This document shows, piece by piece, positions 1 to 5,461 of a DNA stretch of 5,461 bases (within the stretch, counting starts at the first letter, position 1; every line of letters starts with the position of its first letter). The translations under genes and the position numbers were made by a program. A model generated the notes under the pieces. The model did not search any database and was not told the origin of the DNA. It saw only the letters and a list, made by a program, of their open reading frames with translations. The stretch covers positions 1 to 5,461 of the forward strand of contig CALAVF010000272.1 in assembly GCA_937892315.1 (NCBI GenBank), in the 5' to 3' direction. Origin of the DNA: an uncultured Prevotellaceae bacterium. Its GTDB lineage: Bacteria > Bacteroidota > Bacteroidia > Bacteroidales > Bacteroidaceae.

Positions 1-1255
1 TTCCGAAGAAATTCCACAGCGTCGAGGCACCCACGGCGAATACTTTGCTCAGGTAGAAGTTCCATTTCAGTTTGCCGTTGAGCAAATACACCGTCAGCGT
101 GTCGATGCCCAAACCGATGAGCGAAACGACGAAATACTTCGCATATTCCGTCCCGATTTGCGGGTTGGTGCTTTCAAAGGTCCAGATGCGGTTGAGGATG
201 TAGTTGGTCGTTGCAGCAAAGAGGAAGCCCAGGATATTGCTGAGGTATTTGTTCCACTTTAGCCATTCCTTGCAAATGTAGGTGATGCCAAAGTTGACGA
301 CGCCGTCGGTGCCGTAGCCCAATTCTGTGAAGAAACGGAGGTTACGACGACCCAGTTCGATACCGACGGGAGAGAATTGGTAGGCAGGGAGCCACTTCTT
401 TTCGTCGAAAAAGCGGTCGTCTGTCGGGTCGTCATAGGTGTGAAAATAGAGGTGACGACGCATGGCTCCGATGCCCGCTTTCGAGTAGATAGAAAGGGCA
501 TCGGTTGCATTCCAATAATACTTGGCCGAAGCCATGAGGAAAGGAGAGGACATCAAGATGTCGGCATCTTGCCAGTTGCCCCTGGCATCCTGTTTGCTGA
601 ATGGGCTGTAGTCACCTATATGCCCCATCTGTGCACCTACCGCCCAATGTTTATCAATATGATAGAAATAGCGGAATCCGCCCGAAACAGCACCCAGATA
701 CATGCACTGAGTGCCTGACTGGTAACCCAACTGCTGTTGCGCCACATTTTCCATCTCATCCATTCGGCTCTTGCTCACCAGCGAGGGTACTCCCAACCCG
801 AAACTAACCTCGTGGCGATAGAGTCCAATAGGTTTTCTTACCCACGGAAGATTCTGGACGGTAAATCTTGATTCCGTATCTTTCTGCAACCTCACATGGT
901 GAGTGGGTTCATACATACTGCCCGTCACTCCATCGACAGCCAATCCTACGACAGAGGGAAGAGTGACTAAGTTGACCCAAAAACAGGGCACAATTTTCCG
1001 CCCTGGATAAACCTCCGCCACAGTCGTTGTATCTTTCGACACCACAATAGGTTCTTTCAGATGCTTCCGTTTCACCTCCACTTGCTGAGGAAGTGTCACA
1101 TTTTCGTAGGTTGCCACATTCGTCTGAATGGTCAGAGTGTCAGGCATGTCGCCGTCAAGCAGCACGGTTGCCTTGGAGCCAGAAACGATGGTGGCACAAG
1201 AAGTGAATGCCACGGCAGACAGCATTTCCATGATGATTTTAACAGCGTATTTCAT
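1..1255 (-). CDS. Chimeric lipoprotein/outer-membrane protein fused to a GtrA-like domain (3' end cut by window)
   Basis: Reading the minus strand from ATG 1255-1253, there is no stop codon down to base 2 (418 codons), so the gene continues off the left edge. Residues 1-20 form a lipoprotein signal with lipobox F-T-S-C (Cys20) followed by ATIVSGSK. A small beta-rich region follows, then a G104...D108..T111-G112 segment (VGLAVDGVTGSMY) as in many Bacteroidales cell-envelope lipoproteins. Residues ~125-326 are rich in aromatic/Gly strands and contain SPVGIELG and LRFFTELGYGTDG, the usual end of a small outer-membrane beta domain. Instead of stopping at '...GITYRF', the frame runs into a GtrA-like sequence: VVNFGITYICKEW (319-331), helices at ~338-355 (with NYILNRIWTF), ~373-392 and ~401-418 (STLWNFFG). 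GtrA proteins are small four-helix inner-membrane proteins, often linked to lipid-linked sugar transfer. The GtrA part lacks its normal N-terminal half-helix; perhaps 15-30 residues remain outside the window. Met9 and Met11 are weaker alternative starts, since they would remove the basic n-region. The function of the whole is unknown. Confidence 0.8.
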   Translation of the reverse strand, partial: MKYAVKIIMEMLSAVAFTSCATIVSGSKATVLLDGDMPDTLTIQTNVATYENVTLPQQVEVKRKHLKEPIVVSKDTTTVAEVYPGRKIVPCFWVNLVTLPSVVGLAVDGVTGSMYEPTHHVRLQKDTESRFTVQNLPWVRKPIGLYRHEVSFGLGVPSLVSKSRMDEMENVAQQQLGYQSGTQCMYLGAVSGGFRYFYHIDKHWAVGAQMGHIGDYSPFSKQDARGNWQDADILMSSPFLMASAKYYWNATDALSIYSKAGIGAMRRHLYFHTYDDPTDDRFFDEKKWLPAYQFSPVGIELGRRNLRFFTELGYGTDGVVNFGITYICKEWLKWNKYLSNILGFLFAATTNYILNRIWTFESTNPQIGTEYAKYFVVSLIGLGIDTLTVYLLNGKLKWNFYLSKVFAVGASTLWNFFG

Positions 1256-1313
1256 AAGCGTCTCGATTTTGGTTTTTTCCTCTTTTTACTTTGTCATCCA
1301 AGCGTGACAGCGG

Positions 1314-1345
1314 CAAAGTTAACACATTTCAACAACATGACCAAA
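1314..1345 (-). promoter_or_regulatory. Bacteroidota-type promoter for the lipoprotein/GtrA gene
   Basis: On the minus strand there is TTTG (1345-1342), 20 bases, then TAACTTTG (1321-1314). This matches the TTTG / TAnnTTTG (-33/-7) consensus of the primary sigma factor of Bacteroidota with near-ideal spacing. Transcription would start near 1305-1309, giving a leader of about 50 bases before ATG 1255. The leader has an A-rich stretch and no Shine-Dalgarno sequence, as is normal in this phylum. Confidence 0.7.
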
Positions 1346-1369
1346 TAAAACGAGCCGTTCAAACACAAA

Positions 1370-1387
1370 ATCCTCACAAATGAGGAT
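1370..1387. repeat. Perfect 7-bp inverted repeat, possible operator
   Basis: ATCCTCA (1370-1376), spacer CAAA, TGAGGAT (1381-1387) form a perfect inverted repeat in the divergent intergenic region. It lies about 25 bases upstream of the -33 box of the leftward promoter and about 130 bases before the rightward -7 box. The position would suit a regulator binding site. It has no T-run, so it is not a terminator. Function is inferred only from symmetry and location, and a 7-bp palindrome can arise by chance. Confidence 0.3.
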
Positions 1388-1517
1388 GCCGGATGAAGAA
1401 CATTCTGAAGAGACAAATTGAAAGCAATACGTTCACAATTAAACAATATTTACACAAATTATCTTAAAAGACAGGGCATATTTTTGGTACTCTGCCTTTT
1501 TTTGTAGAAAAAATCTC

Positions 1518-1525
1518 TATATTTG
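1518..1525 (+). promoter_or_regulatory. -7 box of the rnpB promoter
   Basis: TATATTTG (1518-1525) fits the Bacteroidota TAnnTTTG element. Its end lies 6 bases before the first paired base of the RNase P RNA (1532), the spacing expected for a start of transcription at the mature 5' end. The -33 element is poor: the nearest TTTG (1501-1504) leaves only 13 bases, and the next (1483-1486) leaves 31; the correctly spaced position is a T-rich run. A second TAnnTTTG-like sequence (TATTTTTG, 1479-1486) also lacks a partner. Confidence 0.55.
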
Positions 1526-1531
1526 CAAATT

Positions 1532-1989
1532 GAAAGCAGCCGGAAGGTCTGTCGCTGGAGTTGCCCTTCGGGGTGACTAAAGAGGAAAGTCCGGGCAGCA
1601 CAGGGCATCCCACTTCCTAATGTAGAAGCAGTCCGCGAGGGTTGAGTAATGCAGAAGAAAATAACAACAGCCTTGACTTGGGCTTTAGGCCCTGCGGGTG
1701 TCAATCGTCCGAGCCACGTGCTGAAATGGTGAGAAGGTGAGGTAAGGGCTCACCAGCAGTGTGGTGACACACTGGCTGTGCATCTTGGGAGTTGCAAGTT
1801 CATGTAAACCACCCGATAGAGGGTAGCCCGCCCGAGTTGACGAAGGTCTGAGCAGCAATGCAACAAGGCCGGGGCTCATGCGGTGGAGGGTAGAACGCTT
1901 GAGCCATGAGGTGACTCATGGAGTAGATAAATGGCAGACACGTTCCCTCGTGGAACGTACAGAACCCGGCTTACATTCCGACTGCTTTC
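1532..1989 (+). ncRNA. rnpB: RNase P RNA (bacterial type A)
   Basis: This is the catalytic RNA that removes 5' leaders from precursor tRNAs. Both strands of the universal P4 core are present: GAGGAAAGTCCGGGC (1582-1596) and ACAGAACCCGGCTTAC (1959-1974). The ends are set by helix P1: 1532-1539 and 1541-1545 pair with 1982-1989 and 1976-1980 around one C/A mismatch. P2 pairs 1547-1553 with 1933-1939. P3 is a 7-bp stem with a TTCG loop (1560-1577). The P11/P12 region has GGTGAGGTAAGGGCTCACC, close to the conserved GGTGCGGTAAGAGCGCACC of E. coli, followed by a P12-like hairpin AGTGTG-GTGA-CACACT (1758-1773). AGGGTAG near 1888-1893 probably supplies the L15 GGU that pairs with the tRNA CCA end. 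P18 is a 7-bp stem with a GTGA loop (1904-1921). An extra hairpin (1940-1958) sits between P2 and P4, the P19 position. At about 458 nt it is longer than the 377-nt E. coli RNA. The ends are inferred from pairing. Confidence 0.96.
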
Positions 1990-2020
1990 TTTTCAGACAC
2001 ACAACAAAACAACATAACTA

Positions 2021-3361
2021 ATGAACAAGAAGCATTTATTGACTGCATTCTCGCTGTTGCTGGCGAGTGGTGTGGCAAACGGACAAAAGACGTGGACACT
2101 TCAAGAGTGCCTCAATTATGCCCTTGCCAACAACATTCAACTGCAACAGAGAAAACTCACCGCCGCTTCGAGCCACGAAGACGTACTGCAGAGCCAATCC
2201 GCCCTGTTCCCCTCCGTGTCGTTCAGTACCAACCAGAACATGTCGTGGCGGCCCTTTGCAGAAACGACCATCAACCTGACCAACGGTTCGATGACCACCA
2301 ACCGAAACACCGTTTCCTACAACGGCTCCTACGGCATCAACGCCAACTGGACCGTGTGGAACGGCAATCGCAACACAAATACCATCAAGCAGAACAAACT
2401 CTCTGAACAGATGGCAGAACTGGACGTGCAGCAACAGGCAAACACCATTCAAGAACAGATTGCCCAACTCTACGTGCAGATTCTCTACGAAACAGAGGCT
2501 GTGAAAGTCTGTGAAGAAATCATCAAGGCAAGCGAACTGCAACGTGACCGTGCTCAAGTGATGGTTGAGGTGGGCAGCCTTGCCCGTGTTGACCTCGTGC
2601 AATTAGAGGCACAGGTGAATCAAGACAAGTATTCGCTGGCACAAGCACAATCGCAACTTGCCAACTACAAACTCCAACTCAAGCAACTGCTGGAGATTCA
2701 CGATAGCGAGCCATTCGAGATCGCCATCCCCGAGGTCTCAGACGAGAAAGTGCTCAGCATCATCCCTGATGAACAATCCGTCTATAATGCCGCTCTCGAA
2801 AACCGTCCCGAGATACAGTCGAGCCGACTCAACATCGAATCATCCGAAATCGCTATTGCATCGGCACGAGCAGGTTATATGCCTACGGTGTCTGTCTCTG
2901 CAGGCATTGGCAGCAGCAACTCGTCGGGACAGGAGACCGCCTTCACCAAACAAATCAAAAACAATATGAGCAATTCCCTCGGTTTGACCGTATCGGTGCC
3001 CATCTTCGACAACCATCAGGCACGCACCAACATCCGCAAGGCGAAATATGCTCTCCAGAACAGCGAACTAAGCCTGCAAGACCAGCAGAAACAACTCTAC
3101 TCCACTGTTGAGAACTATTGGCTCAACGCCACCACCTCTCAACAGCAGTACATCTACGCCCTTGCCAACGAGAAGAGCATGCAGGAAAGTTACGACCTCG
3201 TCAGCGAACAATTCAACCTCGGATTGAAAAACATCGTCGAGTTGACCACTGGCAAGAACAATCTGCTGCAAGCCCAGCAACAACTTCTGCAAACCAAATA
3301 CACCGCATTGCTCAACCAAGCCATGCTCAACTTCTACGCAGGAGAAAACATCAATCTATAA
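2021..3361 (+). CDS. TolC-like outer-membrane efflux channel
   Basis: This is a 446-residue outer-membrane efflux protein that would form the trimeric exit duct of the exporter encoded next to it. Residues 1-21 are a Sec signal peptide (basic MNKKH, hydrophobic core, likely cleavage after ANG). There is no lipobox, so it is unlikely to be acylated like OprM. The mature protein starts with WTLQECLNYALANN, typical of Bacteroidota TolC homologues. The two expected family repeats are visible: the first up to ~240 with strand-forming segments (~60-115) and long Gln/Ala-rich helices, the second from about 255 (VYNAALENRPEIQ) with a strand segment AGYMPTVSVSAG and a long C-terminal helix pair ending NFYAGENINL. 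Length is normal for the family. The start follows an AT-rich leader without a Shine-Dalgarno sequence, 31 bases after rnpB. The adaptor gene follows after 23 bases. Confidence 0.95.
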   Translation: MNKKHLLTAFSLLLASGVANGQKTWTLQECLNYALANNIQLQQRKLTAASSHEDVLQSQSALFPSVSFSTNQNMSWRPFAETTINLTNGSMTTNRNTVSYNGSYGINANWTVWNGNRNTNTIKQNKLSEQMAELDVQQQANTIQEQIAQLYVQILYETEAVKVCEEIIKASELQRDRAQVMVEVGSLARVDLVQLEAQVNQDKYSLAQAQSQLANYKLQLKQLLEIHDSEPFEIAIPEVSDEKVLSIIPDEQSVYNAALENRPEIQSSRLNIESSEIAIASARAGYMPTVSVSAGIGSSNSSGQETAFTKQIKNNMSNSLGLTVSVPIFDNHQARTNIRKAKYALQNSELSLQDQQKQLYSTVENYWLNATTSQQQYIYALANEKSMQESYDLVSEQFNLGLKNIVELTTGKNNLLQAQQQLLQTKYTALLNQAMLNFYAGENINL

Positions 3362-3384
3362 TCCACATAAAACAAGATATTATT

Positions 3385-4554
3385 ATGAAAATCAACCACA
3401 TATTTGCTACCATCATCTTAGCATCCACATTGACTGCTTGCAGCGAAGGCACCAAAGTCACATACTCCACGGCACCGGTCGAGAAGCAGAACATCAGCAC
3501 CAGCATCACCGCCACCGGTACCATCGAACCTGTCACAGAAGTTGAAGTTGGTACTCAGGTTTCTGGCATCATCGACAAGATATACGTAGATTATAACTCC
3601 GAGGTACACAAAGGTCAGGTCATTGCCGAACTCGACAAGACCAACCTCCTTTCCGAGTTGGCATCCGCACAGAGCAACCTCTCCAACTCGCAGTCTTCCC
3701 TCAACTATCAGACAGCCAACTACAAGCGCTACAAGACCCTCTTCGAGAAAGGCCTCGTGTCAGCCAACGACTACGAAAACGCCAAACTCACCTACGAGCA
3801 AGCCGTGCAGCAAGTGAAGGTGCAGCAGCAAAACGTGCAGAAAGCACAAACCAACCTTGGCTATGCCACCATCACCTCACCCATCGACGGCATCGTGCTC
3901 TCTAAGGAAGTGGAAGAAGGACAAACCGTGGCTTCTGCCATGACCACCCCTACCCTCTTCATCATCGCCCAAGACCTCACTGACATGCGTGTGATTGCCG
4001 ACATTGACGAGGCAGACATTGGTGGTGTGAAAGAAGGGCAGCGTGTCACCTTCACCGTCGATGCATTCCCCGATGACACATTCGAAGGAGCAGTCACACA
4101 GGTACGCCAAGAGGCGACCACCGAGAGCAATGTGGTCACATACGAAGTGGTCATCTCCGCCCCTAACGACCTTCTCAAACTGAAGCCAGGACTCACAGCC
4201 AACGTGACCATCTACACGCTGGAAAAGAACGGCGTTCTTGCCGTACCTTCTCGTGCCCTCCGCTTCACACCCAACGAGGCATTGCTGACGGAAACCGAGA
4301 CGGTTGAAGATGTTGAGGCTCCTACCAAAGTGTGGACAAAAGAGGGCAACACTTTCAAGGCACACAAAGTGGAGATAGGCACCACCAACGGCACACTGAC
4401 CGAGATTGTGTCGGGTGTTGCTGCTGGCACCGAGGTGCTTACCGACTTTGAAATCATCGGCGGCAAAGAAGAATCGACCGAAGAGCAGGCAAGCAACCCA
4501 TTCATGCCGCGTCCACGAAACAACAACAAGAACGGAAACAACAAGAAATCATGA
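3385..4554 (+). CDS. MacA-like periplasmic adaptor (membrane fusion lipoprotein)
   Basis: This 389-residue adaptor would bridge the ABC transporter in the inner membrane and the TolC-like channel. ATG 3385 was chosen because it opens a lipoprotein signal peptide with lipobox L-T-A-C (Cys19); the open frame extends upstream to 3118, but that part overlaps the channel gene and is not coding-like. Domains in order: beta strand and first half of the lipoyl-like domain (GTQVSGIIDKIYVDYNSEVHKGQVIAELD, shown by G56-T57...D84), an alpha-helical hairpin (~86-158), the second lipoyl half (ATITSPIDGIVL, from 161), then beta-barrel and membrane-proximal domains (~185-365). At the hairpin tip, R115, L119 and S126 reproduce the R-x3-L-x6-S spacing of the RLS motif that contacts TolC in AcrA and MacA. 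The C-terminal ~20 residues are Asn/Lys-rich and probably disordered. The stop overlaps the ATPase start in ATGA (4551-4554), so the two are translationally coupled. Confidence 0.94.
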   Translation: MKINHIFATIILASTLTACSEGTKVTYSTAPVEKQNISTSITATGTIEPVTEVEVGTQVSGIIDKIYVDYNSEVHKGQVIAELDKTNLLSELASAQSNLSNSQSSLNYQTANYKRYKTLFEKGLVSANDYENAKLTYEQAVQQVKVQQQNVQKAQTNLGYATITSPIDGIVLSKEVEEGQTVASAMTTPTLFIIAQDLTDMRVIADIDEADIGGVKEGQRVTFTVDAFPDDTFEGAVTQVRQEATTESNVVTYEVVISAPNDLLKLKPGLTANVTIYTLEKNGVLAVPSRALRFTPNEALLTETETVEDVEAPTKVWTKEGNTFKAHKVEIGTTNGTLTEIVSGVAAGTEVLTDFEIIGGKEESTEEQASNPFMPRPRNNNKNGNNKKS

Positions 4555-5315
4555 GCGAACAAGAAGATAAACGCAAGGTTGTCATCGAACTCAACAACGT
4601 CAAGCGATACTTTCAGGTCGGTTCCGAAACCGTGAAAGCGTTGCGTGGTGTCAGTTTCAAGATATACGAAGGCGAGTTCGTGACCATACAGGGTACGTCA
4701 GGTTCGGGCAAATCGACCCTGCTCAACCAGTTGGGATGCCTCGACACGCACACGTCTGGCGAATATTTCCTCGACGGCACCCCTGTCCGCAAGATGTCGA
4801 AGAATCAGCGTGCCAAACTTCGCAACCGCAAGATTGGCTTCGTTTTCCAGAACTACAACCTGCTGGCAAAGACCACCGCTGTGGAGAACGTGGAGTTGCC
4901 GCTGATGTACAATAACAAGTACAACGCCAAGCAACGCCGCGAGGCAGCCATCAAAGCCCTGCAAGCCGTAGGGCTGGGCGACCGTCTTGACCACAAGAGC
5001 AATCAGATGTCGGGTGGTCAGATGCAGCGAGTTGCCATCGCACGTGCCTTGGTTAACAATCCTGCCGTGCTCCTTGCCGACGAGGCAACTGGTAACCTCG
5101 ACACACGCACGTCCTTCGAGATGCTCGTGCTCTTCCAGCAACTACACCGCGAGGGACACACCATCATCTTCGTGACCCACAACCCCGAGATTGCCGAATA
5201 CTCTTCACGCAACATCAACCTGCGAGACGGCAAAATTCGTGAGGACACCATCAACACCAACATCAAATCGGCGGCTGAAGCACTGGCTGCACTGCCTAAA
5301 CCACAAGACGACTAA
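4551..5315 (+). CDS. MacB/LolD-type ABC transporter ATP-binding protein
   Basis: This 254-residue cytoplasmic ATPase powers the exporter. All nucleotide-binding motifs are intact: Walker A GTSGSGKST (48-56), Q-loop Q100 in FVFQNYNLL, signature MSGGQ (153-157) followed by MQRVAIARAL, Walker B VLLADE (173-178, catalytic E178), D-loop NLD (182-184) and H-loop H210 in IIFVTHNPEIAEY. The G-F-V-F-Q-x-Y-N-L-L segment and ADEATGNLD are typical of the MacB/LolD/FtsE group of the ABC superfamily. The signature has Met in place of the common Leu at its first position, which is tolerated. The C-terminal ~25 residues after LRDGKI are a short extension. In E. coli MacB this domain is fused to the permease; here it is a separate protein, as is common in Bacteroidota. 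It overlaps the adaptor by 4 bases and is 5 bases from the permease. LolD is the alternative family reading, but the adaptor and channel beside it favour MacB-type export. Confidence 0.95.
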   Translation: MSEQEDKRKVVIELNNVKRYFQVGSETVKALRGVSFKIYEGEFVTIQGTSGSGKSTLLNQLGCLDTHTSGEYFLDGTPVRKMSKNQRAKLRNRKIGFVFQNYNLLAKTTAVENVELPLMYNNKYNAKQRREAAIKALQAVGLGDRLDHKSNQMSGGQMQRVAIARALVNNPAVLLADEATGNLDTRTSFEMLVLFQQLHREGHTIIFVTHNPEIAEYSSRNINLRDGKIREDTINTNIKSAAEALAALPKPQDD

Positions 5316-5320
5316 ACAAC

Positions 5321-5461
5321 ATGAATATACTTAATCTGTTCAAGGTCAGCATCAGAGCCGTGGCGAACAACAAGATGCGTTCGTTCCTCTCCATGCTCGG
5401 CATCATCATCGGCGTGGCAGCCGTCATCATCATGATGTCCATCGGACAAGGCTCCAAAGAG
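5321..5461 (+). CDS. MacB-like ABC transporter permease (5' part, cut by window)
   Basis: Only the first 47 codons are visible and the gene runs off the right edge. The N-terminus MNILNLFKVSIRAVANNKMRS is followed by FLSMLGIIIGVAAVIIMMSIGQGSKE. This is the hallmark start of the MacB/FtsX family: an amphipathic segment, the conserved 'N-K-x-R-S-x-L-x-x-L-G-I-I-I-G-V' motif, the first transmembrane helix (~22-41), then G-x-G at the entry to the periplasmic core domain. It starts 5 bases after the ATPase stop. A complete family member has about 400 residues, with a large periplasmic domain and three more helices. A second permease often follows in Bacteroidota loci, but that cannot be seen here. 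Confidence 0.93.
   Translation, partial: MNILNLFKVSIRAVANNKMRSFLSMLGIIIGVAAVIIMMSIGQGSKE

Noticed and set aside
259..807. Short open frames on both strands inside the lipoprotein/GtrA gene.
   Set aside because: They are out-of-frame shadows; the minus-strand frame from 1255 spans the region without a stop and matches known families.
1473..1503. Weak stem (AGGGCA / TGCCTT, 14-base loop) followed by a run of T, resembling a terminator.
   Set aside because: The stem is only 6 bp with one G-T pair and a large loop, and the genes on either side diverge, so there is no transcript for it to end. The T-run more likely belongs to the rnpB promoter region.
1459..1879. Two minus-strand open frames across rnpB and its upstream region.
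   Set aside because: They are antisense to a structured RNA whose core motifs and paired ends are clear, and their translations resemble no protein.
1990..2020. Possible terminator just after rnpB (P1 helix followed by TTCTTTTC).
   Set aside because: The T-run is interrupted and the helix is the RNA's own P1, whose strands are 430 bases apart, so it is not a convincing intrinsic terminator.
3118..3384. The adaptor reading frame is open upstream to an ATG at 3118, which would add 89 residues.
   Set aside because: It lies wholly over the channel gene and its short linker, has non-protein-like composition, and would bury the lipoprotein signal peptide that starts at 3385.

Overview
The window looks like chromosomal DNA of a Bacteroidota bacterium, most likely Prevotella or a close relative. 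The evidence is the set of protein families, the TTTG / TAnnTTTG promoter elements of this phylum, the lack of Shine-Dalgarno sequences before the genes, and the look of the proteins (Bacteroidales-type TolC starting with a WTLQECL motif, lipoprotein signal ending in S-C-ATI). The genus is inference; no species-specific marker was identified.

Layout. On the minus strand, from 1255 to beyond the left edge, lies one uninterrupted reading frame (418 codons visible). Its first ~326 residues look like a Bacteroidales outer-membrane lipoprotein with a beta-rich C-terminal domain. Residues ~319-418 look like a GtrA-family inner-membrane protein that lacks the start of its first helix. A good sigma-ABfr-type promoter precedes it. 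A 276-base divergent intergenic region follows, holding that promoter, a perfect 7-bp inverted repeat (1370-1387) and the -7 box of the rightward transcript. On the plus strand come rnpB, the RNA of RNase P (about 1532-1989), then four tightly packed genes: a TolC-like outer-membrane channel (2021-3361), a lipid-anchored MacA-like periplasmic adaptor (3385-4554), a MacB-like ABC ATPase (4551-5315, 4-base overlap with the adaptor) and the first 47 codons of a MacB-like permease (5321 to the right edge).

How the genes work together. The four right-hand genes encode a complete MacAB-TolC-type tripartite exporter. The ATPase and permease are separate polypeptides here, unlike the fused E. coli MacB. 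The adaptor carries the R-x3-L-x6-S spacing used to dock on TolC, and the channel gene is in the same run. I see no promoter or convincing terminator in the 31 bases between rnpB and the channel gene, so the exporter may be transcribed by read-through from the rnpB promoter.

The most unusual object is the left-hand lipoprotein/GtrA chimera. Its junction falls in a short segment (VVNFGITY) that fits both parent families. That suggests either a real microhomology-type gene fusion or an assembly artefact. The rest is recognisable biology; I found no CRISPR array, insertion sequence or tRNA.
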